Below are positions 27,470-37,807 of a DNA stretch of 64,000 nucleotides, in pieces; the first letter of the stretch is position 1; the number at the start of each line of letters is the position of its first letter. The stretch comes from Bizionia myxarmorum (GTDB taxonomy: Bacteria; Bacteroidota; Bacteroidia; Flavobacteriales; Flavobacteriaceae). The stretch covers positions 1 through 64,000 of the forward strand of contig NZ_VSKK01000002.1 of the NCBI RefSeq assembly GCF_008086205.1, written 5' to 3'. Under the pieces are notes generated by a model that was not told the origin of the DNA, did no database searches, and saw only the letters and a list, made by a program, of their open reading frames with translations. The translations under genes were made by a program, and so were the position numbers.

Positions 27470-28390
27470 ATTTATATGAAATTGGCGTAAAGTCTTTTGT
27501 GCTTTCATTAGAAGAGCTAACATGTTTTTATTGCAAACTAGTAAAAATCGCTGCTTTCCATTCAAATTACTTGTGTCTAAATGTTTTAAATAATGCGCTT
27601 GTTGCTCTTTATTATTGGCTAATTTATATTGAAGCGCAATGGAAAAACGATTGACATCCAAATATTTTTTTAAAGAAGAATTCGTCTTTGTAGCATTTTC
27701 ATAGACATCTAAATCTAAAAACTGACGTAAATTGGTATTGGAATTTGAAATTCTATTCTCTGCATGTAAATTATAAATGGCACTAACCTGATTGCTAAAA
27801 GCTATTTTATAATTTAAGGCAATCCTGATCCATAAATCCGTGTCTTCGCCAGCACCCAGCGTTATTTTTTCGTCAAAACTACCTAAATTTTCTAAAACAT
27901 TTTTTGGAACAACTACAGCAGAAGTCCAAGCAATACAACTGACCATGCTAGATTTAAAATAATCTTCTACAATACCATTCCAATTTTCTGGAATATCTAC
28001 ATAGTGAGATTCTAGAGTGATGCTAGCTAATTTTTTAGTGTAAGCTTTGGCATATAATCCACAATTAGGATAGGTTTCAATCAACTCTTTTAAAGATTCT
28101 AGATGACTGGGAAACCACAAGTCATCAGCATCTAAAAAGGCAATGTATTCCGAAGTTGCTTTTGAAACACCAAAATTCCGAGCATGTGAAACGCCTTGAT
28201 TTTTAATAGTATGAATTGTAATTCGGGAATCCTTGATTTTAGTTGCAACTTCTAAACTCGTATCTGTAGATCCATCATTAACTATAATTATTTCAAAGTC
28301 TTGGTAGGTTTGATCCAATGCGCTTTGAAGCGTTTTTACAATAAAATGTTCCTTATTGTACAGCGGAATAATGATGGAGAAAAATGGCAT
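27452..28390 (-). CDS. family 2 glycosyltransferase
   Basis: The product of 312 residues starts MPFFSIIIPLYNKEHFIVKT and has VNDGSTDTS near 40 and the metal site LDADDLW near 90, all normal for GT-A family 2 enzymes. No membrane helix is present. It follows the GT2 gene at 28391 with no base between them, so the pair is cotranslated. Its 3' end overlaps the convergent ketoisomerase gene. Confidence 0.85.
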   Translation of the reverse strand: MPFFSIIIPLYNKEHFIVKTLQSALDQTYQDFEIIIVNDGSTDTSLEVATKIKDSRITIHTIKNQGVSHARNFGVSKATSEYIAFLDADDLWFPSHLESLKELIETYPNCGLYAKAYTKKLASITLESHYVDIPENWNGIVEDYFKSSMVSCIAWTSAVVVPKNVLENLGSFDEKITLGAGEDTDLWIRIALNYKIAFSNQVSAIYNLHAENRISNSNTNLRQFLDLDVYENATKTNSSLKKYLDVNRFSIALQYKLANNKEQQAHYLKHLDTSNLNGKQRFLLVCNKNMLALLMKAQKTLRQFHINLSPFK

Positions 28391-29284
28391 TTATTTGGTG
28401 TATAGTTTACAAAGGTAGCTTAATCGGCATAAATCAAAAATGAATAGCGAAGGTTTTTTAGAAAGCAAATTTCGCTTAAAATAAGCTTCAAAAATGGTAT
28501 ACATCAAAGCTAATACATAATGAAGTCCGAACGGTTTGAGTTTGAAAAAAACACGGGTTATTTTCGTGTAATCCTTGGGAATTAGTCCTTGTTTTAAAAA
28601 TAAATATAAGGCATCAACGGATTCTAAAGATTTTTCTAAAAAATGACTACTTTCCTCTAAACCTAAATGGTATGTTGGGTTTTCAATATGGGTAACTTCA
28701 ATATCTGCTAATTTCAAATTATGTGAAAAAAGCGTGTCTTCATGCCTTAAATTAGGAATGTTTTCATTGAAAGCTACTTTTGAAAAAACACTTTTTTTAA
28801 TCAAAAAATTCAGTGTTAAAAATGATAAGTACACATTTTTATTTCTATTTACTGTTGAAAGAGCTTCACGCTCATTCCCGTAAACCCAGCGTAAAAGATG
28901 ACTTTGATTGGGTTTTTCTTCAACATATAAAATACCGCCATAAATTACTTCCGTTTTTTCAGTGATAGCTTCAAGATATTTTGAAATAAAATCGTTGTTT
29001 TTTGGTAAAACATCAGCATCTAAAAATAGTAACCAATCAAACTTGGCATTTTGCGCTAACAAATTCCGGATAGCACTTCTGCCCATATTTTTGGTGAAAA
29101 CGGTATAAGATGTATGTGGTAAATTATGAATGGATTGGTTGGTTTCAACTACAGATTTATTTGTTGAAGCATCATCATAGCAGCAAATTTCAAAAGGAAT
29201 GCTTAATTCTGAAATTTGCGCATGGATTTCCTTAACAAGGCGGCTAATATCATAATTGTATGTGGGAATTAAAATGGATAGCAT
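28391..29284 (-). CDS. family 2 glycosyltransferase
   Basis: The product of 297 residues starts MLSILIPTYNYDISRLV, with YDDASTNKS near 36 and LFLDADVLP near 88, then LRHEDTLFS, a conserved acceptor-side ED. The C-terminal 60 residues are hydrophobic and basic, suggesting membrane association. It begins the two-gene minus-strand glycosyltransferase unit. Confidence 0.85.
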   Translation of the reverse strand: MLSILIPTYNYDISRLVKEIHAQISELSIPFEICCYDDASTNKSVVETNQSIHNLPHTSYTVFTKNMGRSAIRNLLAQNAKFDWLLFLDADVLPKNNDFISKYLEAITEKTEVIYGGILYVEEKPNQSHLLRWVYGNEREALSTVNRNKNVYLSFLTLNFLIKKSVFSKVAFNENIPNLRHEDTLFSHNLKLADIEVTHIENPTYHLGLEESSHFLEKSLESVDALYLFLKQGLIPKDYTKITRVFFKLKPFGLHYVLALMYTIFEAYFKRNLLSKKPSLFIFDLCRLSYLCKLYTK

Positions 29285-29459
29285 GCGCTGTGTTTAGTCA
29301 ATCTGCCAAAACTACATAAATAATAGGAGTTTTTAATGCCTATCAATTGATTAATTGGAAATATGCGTTTTGGCATAAAAACATATATATTTACAAATTA
29401 TTGATTACTTGAAGTTTCATCCATCAGAAACCCAAAAACCAAATTTTATTTAAAACTGT

Positions 29460-30890
29460 ATGCTTTTTAACACTGTAGATTTTGCCATTTTTCTGCCAAT
29501 AGTCTTCGTGTTATATTGGTTTGTTTTTAATAAAGCCCTAAAAGTTCAGAATGTATTTTTAATTTGTGTCAGCTATTTTTTCTATGCCTGTTGGGATTGG
29601 CATTTTTTAGGCCTCATTCTTTTAAGCTCATTGGTAGATTATTATGTAGGTCGTTATTTAGCACATACAATTGATAAAAACAAACGTAAATTGGGCCTTA
29701 TTGTAAGTTTGGTTACTAATTTAGGTATTCTTGCCTATTTTAAATATTATAATTTCTTTGTAGAATCTTTTATAGATGGATTCACGCTTTTTGGCGCTTC
29801 TCTGGAAGCTTCTACCTTACAAATTATATTACCCGTTGGAATCAGTTTTTATACCTTTCAAACATTGAGTTATACTATTGATGTATATAGAAACAACATA
29901 AAACCAACCCAGAATATTATTGCTTTTTTAGCTTTTGTTAGCTTCTTTCCGCAACTAGTTGCAGGACCTATTGAACGCGCATCCAATTTATTGCCTCAAT
30001 TTACCAAGGTCAGGCGCTTTAATTATAGCAGTAGTGTTGATGGTTTAAAACTTATTCTTTTAGGCCTTTTCCAGAAAATGGTTATTGCAGATAATTGTGC
30101 TGTCATTGTAAACCAAATATTTATGAATTATTCGGAGCAAAGCGGTAGCACCTTATTTTTTGGTGCTTTCTTTTTTGCATTTCAAATTTATGGTGACTTT
30201 TCAGGCTATTCCAATATTGCTATAGGTTCTGCAAGGATTTTAGGTTTTAATTTGATGCAAAACTTTAATATGCCTTATTTATCGCGGAATTTAGGGGAGT
30301 TTTGGAGGCGTTGGCATATTTCCTTATCAACTTGGTTTCGAGATTATGTTTACATTCCTCTAGGTGGTAATCGTGGGTCTAAAGGGAAAGTGATTCGAAA
30401 TGTATTTATTGTGTTTTTAGTAAGTGGTTTGTGGCATGGCGCTAATTGGACGTTTGTTATTTGGGGTCTTATTCATGCTCTTTGTTTTATTCCTTTAGTT
30501 ATAATCGGAAGTAATGCTAAATTTCAATCTACAGCGGATAAGGGTCGATATCTGCCATCTTTAAAAACAATATTTCAGATTGGTTTAACCTTCTTTATAG
30601 TTGTTTTAGCTTGGGTATTTTTTCGTTCAGAAAACGTAAGTCATGCGCTTTTGTATATAAAGGGAATGTTTAATTGGTCCTTGATGAGTATGCCTCAAGT
30701 TTCTAAAGGCTTAATTTTATTTCTAGTGGTTTATATGATTTTTGAATGGCTGCAACGCGACAAAATCCATATGTTGGATATTAGCTTTATAAAATCTAAA
30801 CCCATTCGAATACTAATTTATTACACGCTAGTATTTATTGTATTCTATTTTGCTGGTAATACGCAACCTTTTATTTACTTTCAATTTTAA
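29460..30890 (+). CDS. MBOAT family O-acyltransferase (AlgI-like)
   Basis: The product of 476 residues has 10 or more membrane helices. Family landmarks include LPVGISFYTFQTLSYTIDVYR, FVSFFPQLVAGPIERASNLLPQ, FWRRWHISLSTWFRDYVYIPLGG and the active-site histidine in SGLWHGANWTF. Such enzymes pass acetyl groups across the membrane for O-acetylation of surface polysaccharides, as AlgI does with AlgJ/X. The SGNH-like gene starts inside its stop codon (TAATG), which fits a two-protein acetylation unit. Confidence 0.9.
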   Translation: MLFNTVDFAIFLPIVFVLYWFVFNKALKVQNVFLICVSYFFYACWDWHFLGLILLSSLVDYYVGRYLAHTIDKNKRKLGLIVSLVTNLGILAYFKYYNFFVESFIDGFTLFGASLEASTLQIILPVGISFYTFQTLSYTIDVYRNNIKPTQNIIAFLAFVSFFPQLVAGPIERASNLLPQFTKVRRFNYSSSVDGLKLILLGLFQKMVIADNCAVIVNQIFMNYSEQSGSTLFFGAFFFAFQIYGDFSGYSNIAIGSARILGFNLMQNFNMPYLSRNLGEFWRRWHISLSTWFRDYVYIPLGGNRGSKGKVIRNVFIVFLVSGLWHGANWTFVIWGLIHALCFIPLVIIGSNAKFQSTADKGRYLPSLKTIFQIGLTFFIVVLAWVFFRSENVSHALLYIKGMFNWSLMSMPQVSKGLILFLVVYMIFEWLQRDKIHMLDISFIKSKPIRILIYYTLVFIVFYFAGNTQPFIYFQF

Positions 30891-31810
30891 TGAAACAATT
30901 TTTAAAATATACGCTTCTGTTTTTATTACCAGTTTTGGTTATAATCCTGCTGGTGGAAATATTTTACAGATCCGTTCCAAATAATTACACGTATAAACAT
31001 GAGTTAATTGAATCTCAAAAAGAAACTGTTGAAACACTCATTTTCGGTGATTCACATACCTTTTATGGCTTAAACCCCAAATATTTTTCATCAAAAACTT
31101 TAAATATGGCCAATGTAAGTCAGACATTGTATTTTGATAAACTGTTATTTGAAAAGTATATTTCAGAAATGAAAAACTTAAAACATATTATTATTCCTTT
31201 AGAATATACCACGATGAGTCAAGTGGATAATACCCAAGAAGATATTTGGCGAAAATACTTTTATGCCGAGCAAATGGAATTAGACGTGCCGTTAATTACC
31301 TGGTATGATATTAGGAAATACAGTTTGGCATTTACGCAGAAATTTGGTGTGACTGTACGTTATTATAAAGAATATAAAAAAAACAAAACACTTGTTGGTT
31401 GCGATGATTCCGGATGGGGAAACACCTATATATCGGCTATAGATTCCACAGAAATAGACGAGTTAGCTAAAATTATTTCTAGGAAGCACGATGATGCAAC
31501 TTCTGATTTTTCAGTAAATAAGAAGCGTTTAAATAGTATTATTGAAACGTGCATTGCCAAAGATATTCAAGTAATATTGGTAAATATGCCCGTTAGCCAA
31601 CCTTATTTAAAATTATTAAATCAAGAAGAAGTTCAAGGTATTGTAGATTTAACCCAAGAATTAGGATTTCAAAATGAAAACGTTACAGCTGTAAATTTGC
31701 TTTACGATACACGCTTTCAGTTAAACGATTTTCACGATGCCGATCACTTAAATAGTAAAGGCGCTAAAAAATGTAGTCAGATTTTAAATGCTATTTTAGA
31801 AGCTAATTAG
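30890..31810 (+). CDS. SGNH-like O-acetyltransferase partner
   Basis: The product of 306 residues has one N-terminal membrane anchor (about 7-24) and then an exported domain with IFGDSHTFYGLNP near 50, a GDS block I with the possible nucleophile serine, and late DFHDADHLNSKGAKK, a D-x2-H block V. This is the catalytic layout of SGNH/AlgJ-type acetyl carriers. Overlap with the MBOAT gene by one base supports joint action on the polysaccharide built by this cluster. Confidence 0.75.
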   Translation: MKQFLKYTLLFLLPVLVIILLVEIFYRSVPNNYTYKHELIESQKETVETLIFGDSHTFYGLNPKYFSSKTLNMANVSQTLYFDKLLFEKYISEMKNLKHIIIPLEYTTMSQVDNTQEDIWRKYFYAEQMELDVPLITWYDIRKYSLAFTQKFGVTVRYYKEYKKNKTLVGCDDSGWGNTYISAIDSTEIDELAKIISRKHDDATSDFSVNKKRLNSIIETCIAKDIQVILVNMPVSQPYLKLLNQEEVQGIVDLTQELGFQNENVTAVNLLYDTRFQLNDFHDADHLNSKGAKKCSQILNAILEAN

Positions 31811-32487
31811 GCTTTTCGTTGCACTACTTCATACACCTGATTGTCATCACATTTTAAAGTTTTACTCGGATATTTTAAGAGCAAGGCGTAATCATGGGTC
31901 GCCATTAAAATAGTATTCCCATTTTTATTGATTTCGCGCAAAACTTCCATCACTTCAATGCTGGTTTGTGGATCCAAGTTTCCAGTTGGCTCATCAGCTA
32001 AAATTAATTCGGGATTATTTAACAATGCGCGTGCAATGGCAACACGTTGTTGTTCGCCACCAGAAAGTTCATGTGGAAATTTGAAGCCTTTGGTTTTCAT
32101 ATCAACCTTGCTTAAAACTTCATCTACGCGAGCGCTCATTTCTTTTTTGTCTTTCCAACCGGTCGCTTTTAAAACAAATAACAGGTTTTCATCAACAGTT
32201 CTGTCCGTTAATAATTTGAAATCTTGAAAAACAACGCCCAATTTCCGACGTAAAAACGGGATGTCTTTTTCTTTTAAATCGCGTAAATCAAAATCAACTA
32301 TGCTACCTTCACCTTGAGTTAAAGCTAAATCGCCATAAAGGGTTTTCATGAAACTACTTTTTCCGGACCCTGTTTTACCAATTAAATACACAAAATCACC
32401 CTTGTTAATTTCCACATTAACATCAGATAAAATTAAACTATCGCCTTGAAATATAGAGGCATCCTTAAGATAAAGTACGTGCTGCAT
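31807..32487 (-). CDS. ftsE: cell-division ABC transporter ATP-binding protein FtsE
   Basis: FtsE drives FtsX, which activates peptidoglycan hydrolases at the septum. Walker A GKTGSGKS is at 37-44, the signature LSGGEQQR near 142, and Walker B LILADEP near 161. The length of 226 is normal. FtsX is not next to it. LolD-type proteins are close relatives, but the short N-terminus and the segment VVFQDFKLLTDRTVDENL fit FtsE. It is monocistronic and convergent with the SGNH gene, overlapping its last four bases. Confidence 0.85.
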   Translation of the reverse strand: MQHVLYLKDASIFQGDSLILSDVNVEINKGDFVYLIGKTGSGKSSFMKTLYGDLALTQGEGSIVDFDLRDLKEKDIPFLRRKLGVVFQDFKLLTDRTVDENLLFVLKATGWKDKKEMSARVDEVLSKVDMKTKGFKFPHELSGGEQQRVAIARALLNNPELILADEPTGNLDPQTSIEVMEVLREINKNGNTILMATHDYALLLKYPSKTLKCDDNQVYEVVQRKA

Positions 32488-32702
32488 GAATTTTTAAACT
32501 AATAATTGAAACGTTTTATTACGCATGACAAAGTACGTAATTAATGACAAAACGTGAAAGTACAATGTTAAATTGTTTTTATTAGTTTTTAGATTTCGAC
32601 TTCTGTGTAATGAAGAGTAATTCCTAAATATTACAATTAATTCTTTTATCAGTCTGTTTATAATTATAACATAATTCTAACGTTATAAAATACATATTAA
32701 AT

Positions 32703-32710
32703 TATCTTTG
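32703..32710 (+). promoter_or_regulatory. -7 promoter box for the TPR protein gene
   Basis: TATCTTTG fits TAnnTTTG and lies 24 bases before the ATG at 32735. It also overlaps the TTG at 32708, making that codon an unlikely start. No clear -33 TTG was seen. Confidence 0.45.
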
Positions 32711-32734
32711 ATCTTTAAATTTAAAAACGGTTTC

Positions 32735-35700
32735 ATGTTAAAAAAAACGGTTCTATCCATCCTATTTATGTTAGGAATTACGCTTGCTACTTTCGCACAG
32801 CAATCAGAAGCTTACACCAATCATATTGTCGAGTATCAAAAAGCGCTGGCTTTATATAATAGCAATCAATTTCAAGCAGCACAAATGTTGTTTAAAGAGC
32901 TCAAGAAAACGGCAGAAACAGATGAGTTAGTTGCAGACTGTGATTATTATGTGGCTAATTGTGCCGTAAGGTTAAATCAACAAAACGCGGATAAGCTTAT
33001 TGAGGATTTTGTTGAAAATCATCCAACAAGTACCAAGCGAAATTCGGCATTTTTAGATGTTGCCGATTATTATTTCACCAATGGTAAATATGCCTATGCT
33101 AAAAAATGGTATGATCGTGTGGATGAAAGCAGTTTGTCCAGAACCGAGCGCGATAAATTCAGTTTTAATAATGGTTATGTTGCTTTTTCTACTAAAGATT
33201 ATAAAACAGCTAGAAAGTATTTATCTCGTATTGAAAACTCTAAAGAATACGGATCTCAAGCTAAATATTATATTGGATTTATGGCTTATGAAAGCGATGA
33301 TTACCAAGAAGCCAACACCTATTTTGATCAAGTAAGTGATCAGGAAAAATACAAGGAGAAACTATCGTATTTCCAAGCAGATTTAAATTTTAAATTAGGA
33401 AATTTTGATGAAGCTATCAAATTAGCGAAAGAGCAATTGCCAAAGAGTAATCGGGATGAAATTTCAGAACTTAATAAAATTATTGGTGAAAGTTATTTCA
33501 ACCAGAAAAAATATGCCGAGGCCATTCCTTATTTAACGGAATACCAGGGTACCAAAGGGAAATGGAATAATACCGATTATTATCAATTAGGATATGCATA
33601 TTATAAACAAGGAAATTTCGAAAAAGCTATTTCAGAGTTTAATAAAATTATTGATGGTAATAATAGCGTAGCACAAAATGCTTATTATCATTTAGGCGAA
33701 AGTTATATTAAACTGAATAAAAAGCAAGAGGCTTTAAATGCCTTCAGAAATGCGTCGCAAATGGATTTCGATTTAAAAATCCAAGAAGATTCCTGGTTAA
33801 ACTATGCTAAAATTAGTTATGAAATAGGGAATCCCTACCAATCCGTTCCACAGGTTTTAACGACTTATTTGGAAAAGTATCCAAATACCACCTATAAAGA
33901 AGAAGTAGAAATTCTATTAATAGATTCTTATATCACATCCAAAAACTATCAAGAAGCTTTGAAATTATTAGAAGGTAAACGCAGTTTTGCAAGCAAAGAA
34001 GCCTATCAGAAAGTTACTTTTTATCGTGGTTTGGAATTATATAATGAGGGTCAATATCAAGATGCAAAAGCTATGTTCAATAAATCCATTAAGGAGGCCA
34101 TTATTGAAACCTATACAACGAGAGCCACATTTTGGAAAGCCGAAGCTGATTATAACTTAAATAATTATGATGAAGCTTTAATTGGTTATAAACAATTTCA
34201 ACAAGCCAATTCCGCTAAAGCAACGTCTGAATATAAAAACAGCGATTACAATTTAGCCTATACCTATTTCAAACAAAAAAACTACACCAAGTCTAGCGAG
34301 TTTTTTAACAAGTTTATACAAGGAAATGATTTAGATCCGGTGCGTTTAAACGATGCTTACTTACGTTTGGGTGATGCACATTTCGTTTCTAGTAACTATA
34401 GTGCCGCCATTAGTGCTTATGAAAAAGCGGTGCAAATGAATAAAGTAGATTCTGATTATGCCTTTTTTCAGAAAACTTTAAGCGAAGGTTACGAAGGGAA
34501 ATCATCAGAGAAAATTAGTGGTTTAGAAGATTTTCTTCGGAAATATCCCAACTCCACACTACGGGATGATGCTATGTATGAATTAGGAAACTCCTACATA
34601 AAAGCGAATCAAACCGCGGAAGCCATGAAAATGTACGACCGTTTAGTTCGTGAAAGTCCAAGAAGCACATTGGTTTCAAAAACGTTATTGCGTCAAGGTT
34701 TGGTGCATTATAACGCCAGTAGAAATAATGAAGCTTTAGAGAAATTTAAAAGCGTAGCAACCAATTATCCTAACACAGCAGAAGCCAATCAAGCGGTTTC
34801 AACAGTGCGTTTAATTTATATAGATTTAGGTCGCGTTAATGAATATGCATCATGGGTTCAAACTTTGGATTATGTGCAAGTTACCGATGGAGACTTGGAT
34901 AATGCTACCTATGAATCTGCAGAAAAGAAATATCTGGATGGCAAAACAGACGATGCTATTAAACAATTTAATGGCTATTTAAATCAGTTTCCACGAGGTT
35001 TACATAATGTGCAAGCCCACTTTTATGTAGCACAGTTATATTTCAAAAAAGATTTAAAAGAGAATGCAGCTCCGCATTATGAAGCTGTGATTAACGCAAC
35101 GCCTAGTGAATTTACAGAAGAAGCTTTATCGCGTTTAGCACAGATTTATTTAGACACAAAAGATTGGTCGGCAGCTATTCCTGTTTTAAAACGTTTAGAA
35201 ACAGAAGCGCGTTTTCCACAAAATGTGGTTTATGCACAATCCAATTTAATGAAGGCAAATTATCAATTAAATAAGTATAGTGAAGCCGTTGCTTACGCAG
35301 AAAAAGTATTGCAGCAATCTAAAATTGATAATAAAATTACAAGTGATGCTTATGTTATCATTGCACGTTCGGCTATGAAAACAAACGATGAAAACCGTGC
35401 TAAAACGGCTTATGCAGAAGTTGAAAAAACGGCATCTGGCGAAACGGCAGCAGAAGCATTTTATTACAAAGCATATTTCCAAAATAAAGCTAGTAATTAC
35501 GAAGCGTCTAATGTAACCGTTCAGAAATTAGCTAAAGATTACTCGGGCTACAAATATTATAGCGCAAAAGGGTTGGTGCTTATGGCTAAAAACTACTACG
35601 CTTTAAATGATGCTTTTCAAGCTACTTACATTTTAGATAGTGTTATTGAAAACTTCAAGGATTATAAGGATGTTGTTACAGAAGCTCAAAACACCTTAAC

Positions 35701-35767
35701 AAATATTAAATCAGAACAAGCAAAAACCAATGCATCGGTTCAGGCTCAAGAAGCATCTGAAAACTAA
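32735..35767 (+). CDS. large periplasmic TPR protein
   Basis: The product of 1010 residues begins with a signal peptide (MLKKTVLSILFMLG to about FAQ at 22) followed by some twenty-odd TPR-like helix pairs with repeating patterns such as YYxLGYAYYKQGNFEKAISEFNKII. The last 30 residues are polar and Ala/Gln/Glu-rich. Homologous long TPR proteins are common in Bacteroidota (for example the Porphyromonas PG0449 type) and are thought to scaffold envelope complexes. The ATG at 32735 gives the proper signal peptide. The outer-membrane barrel gene follows after 15 bases, so they probably work together. Confidence 0.85.
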   Translation: MLKKTVLSILFMLGITLATFAQQSEAYTNHIVEYQKALALYNSNQFQAAQMLFKELKKTAETDELVADCDYYVANCAVRLNQQNADKLIEDFVENHPTSTKRNSAFLDVADYYFTNGKYAYAKKWYDRVDESSLSRTERDKFSFNNGYVAFSTKDYKTARKYLSRIENSKEYGSQAKYYIGFMAYESDDYQEANTYFDQVSDQEKYKEKLSYFQADLNFKLGNFDEAIKLAKEQLPKSNRDEISELNKIIGESYFNQKKYAEAIPYLTEYQGTKGKWNNTDYYQLGYAYYKQGNFEKAISEFNKIIDGNNSVAQNAYYHLGESYIKLNKKQEALNAFRNASQMDFDLKIQEDSWLNYAKISYEIGNPYQSVPQVLTTYLEKYPNTTYKEEVEILLIDSYITSKNYQEALKLLEGKRSFASKEAYQKVTFYRGLELYNEGQYQDAKAMFNKSIKEAIIETYTTRATFWKAEADYNLNNYDEALIGYKQFQQANSAKATSEYKNSDYNLAYTYFKQKNYTKSSEFFNKFIQGNDLDPVRLNDAYLRLGDAHFVSSNYSAAISAYEKAVQMNKVDSDYAFFQKTLSEGYEGKSSEKISGLEDFLRKYPNSTLRDDAMYELGNSYIKANQTAEAMKMYDRLVRESPRSTLVSKTLLRQGLVHYNASRNNEALEKFKSVATNYPNTAEANQAVSTVRLIYIDLGRVNEYASWVQTLDYVQVTDGDLDNATYESAEKKYLDGKTDDAIKQFNGYLNQFPRGLHNVQAHFYVAQLYFKKDLKENAAPHYEAVINATPSEFTEEALSRLAQIYLDTKDWSAAIPVLKRLETEARFPQNVVYAQSNLMKANYQLNKYSEAVAYAEKVLQQSKIDNKITSDAYVIIARSAMKTNDENRAKTAYAEVEKTASGETAAEAFYYKAYFQNKASNYEASNVTVQKLAKDYSGYKYYSAKGLVLMAKNYYALNDAFQATYILDSVIENFKDYKDVVTEAQNTLTNIKSEQAKTNASVQAQEASEN

Positions 35768-35782
35768 AAGGATGTACTAATT

Positions 35783-37579
35783 ATGATGAATCAGCAACAA
35801 TTTCAGCAATCAAAATTCAATTCTATGCGCAAGCACTTTTATATTATTTTTGCAAGTTTATTTACACTTTCAAGTATCGCTTCATTTGCACAAGTTCGTG
35901 ATAAAGATACGTTGGATACCAATGTTATTAACGTGGTGAAGCCTTATACTCCTTCTATTTCAGATGCGTTTAAGGTCAAGGAAACACCATCTTTGGATGA
36001 TGATGTTACGGCTACAAAAAAACCTATTGAATACAATATTTTTTCTATTCCTGTAGCGTCAACATTTACGCCTGCAAAGGGTAAAGCTGCGGTTTTAGAC
36101 AAACAAAAGCCGCCAAAATTTTATAATAATTACGCATCTTTAGGTTTTGGAAGTTATACAACCATTTTAGGTGAATTATATTTAAACCATGCTATTAGTC
36201 GAAACGAAACAGTTGGCGGTTATATTCGTCATGAATCATCTCAAGGTGGTATTGATAAACTTTTATTAGATGATGCTTTTTTTGATACCAAACTGCAAGC
36301 AACCTATGGACAAACCAATCGTGATATGTCTTGGAACGTTAACTTTGGTGGTTTGCATCAAATTTACAATTGGTATGGCATGCAGCAACCGCTTTTTACG
36401 GAAGCTGATGCTGTAGGAGTTGATGCAGTTCATTCTTTTTATGGTGTGCATTTAGGTGGCGATTTTACGTTTCAAGATTCTTATATTGATACTGGAAGTG
36501 TGCTTTTTAGACATTTTGGTGATGATTACGGATCTGGTGAAAATAATTTCAAAGCTAAAATTGCATCTGATATTCCTGTAAGTGATTTTGAAATTAATAC
36601 AGAGTTAACTATTGAATATGTAGGTGGAAGTTTTGATAGAAATTACATTACAACAGATGCCGTAGATTATGGTAACTTTAGTATTGGTTTAGCACCTACT
36701 TATCAATTAATTCAAGACGATTTAACGCTAGATTTAGGTGTTTCTTTAGTGTACTTAAATAATACAGAAGCGGGTGATAGTAATTTTTTCATCTACCCAA
36801 ATATTTCGGCTTCATACCGCGTTGTTGATGAATTGGTTATTGCTTATGGTGGAATTAAAGGTGGTTTAATTCAGAACACCTATTATAGTTTTGCTCAAGA
36901 CAATCCATTTGTATCGCCAACTTTAGGCATTACGCCAACCGATCAGAAATACCATGCCTTTGTTGGCTTGAAAGGAAAAGTTTCCAATAGCGTCGGTTAT
37001 AATATTAAAGGTGCTTATATGGCTGAAAATAATAAAGGATTATTTCGAAATAATTTAGTGCCTTATGATTTCGCTTTAAATGAATCCTACCAGTTTGGAA
37101 ATTCCTACGGCGTGGTTTATGACAATGTAACTACCATAACTGCTGGAGGTGAATTGAATGTGGATTTAAACCGTAATTTTACATTAGGTTTGTCTGCGGA
37201 TTATTTTATTTATGATACTAAATATGAAGCCGAAGCGTGGAATTTACCAAGCATCAAAGCGTCATTATTTATGGATTATCAAATTTCAGAAAAATGGTTT
37301 GCTGGTGCTAGCTTATTCTATGAAGGCGAACGCGAATCCTTATCTGGCTTTGCCGTTGTAAATAATCCGTTATTTCCAACATTGGTTAATCCAACGCAAA
37401 AAGTTACTTTAGATGGTTTTTTTGATGCCAACGCTCATGTTGGTTATCATGTAAACGACCGATTATCCGTTTTTGCAAAAGTAAATAATATTGCTAGTCA
37501 GAATTATCAACGTTGGTCTAATTATCCAGTTCAAAGTTTTCAGGCTATTGCTGGAGCAAGTTATAAATTTGATTTTTAA
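35783..37579 (+). CDS. outer-membrane beta-barrel protein, partner of the TPR protein
   Basis: The product of up to 598 residues has a signal peptide (hydrophobic FYIIFASLFTLSSIASFA), a short N-terminal plug-like segment with a proline-rich KPYTPSISDAF, and a long series of amphipathic strands ending in a C-terminal aromatic, AGASYKFDF. It looks like the barrel half of a TonB-dependent-receptor-type protein without a TonB box that can be recognised. The ATG at 35825 would give a more usual signal-peptide start than 35783. The terminator at 37706 follows. Confidence 0.75.
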   Translation: MMNQQQFQQSKFNSMRKHFYIIFASLFTLSSIASFAQVRDKDTLDTNVINVVKPYTPSISDAFKVKETPSLDDDVTATKKPIEYNIFSIPVASTFTPAKGKAAVLDKQKPPKFYNNYASLGFGSYTTILGELYLNHAISRNETVGGYIRHESSQGGIDKLLLDDAFFDTKLQATYGQTNRDMSWNVNFGGLHQIYNWYGMQQPLFTEADAVGVDAVHSFYGVHLGGDFTFQDSYIDTGSVLFRHFGDDYGSGENNFKAKIASDIPVSDFEINTELTIEYVGGSFDRNYITTDAVDYGNFSIGLAPTYQLIQDDLTLDLGVSLVYLNNTEAGDSNFFIYPNISASYRVVDELVIAYGGIKGGLIQNTYYSFAQDNPFVSPTLGITPTDQKYHAFVGLKGKVSNSVGYNIKGAYMAENNKGLFRNNLVPYDFALNESYQFGNSYGVVYDNVTTITAGGELNVDLNRNFTLGLSADYFIYDTKYEAEAWNLPSIKASLFMDYQISEKWFAGASLFYEGERESLSGFAVVNNPLFPTLVNPTQKVTLDGFFDANAHVGYHVNDRLSVFAKVNNIASQNYQRWSNYPVQSFQAIAGASYKFDF

Positions 37580-37705
37580 TCTAAATTCCTGCCAAGGTAG
37601 GAAACATTTGAGTTCAGTGCAGCTAATCTCATGGATAGAAGTACTAACTTTTAGTTGAAAATGAACTTGATTGCGGATTTTATCAATTTTCTCTAATATT
37701 TCTTT

Positions 37706-37731
37706 AAAAGCGTTCAAATTTGAACGCTTTT
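37706..37731 (+). terminator. perfect palindrome acting as terminator
   Basis: AAAAGCGTTCAAA (37706-37718) is followed at once by its exact complement TTTGAACGCTTTT (37719-37731), a 26-base palindrome flanked by A and T runs. It lies after the barrel gene and 77 bases before the amidohydrolase gene, so it can end transcripts in both directions. Confidence 0.75.
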
Positions 37732-37807
37732 ACTATTTTTACAAATCGTGAGTTCTAGTATTCAGACTAAAAGATGGAAAATATCTAGAATTAATTCAAA
37801 AATAATT

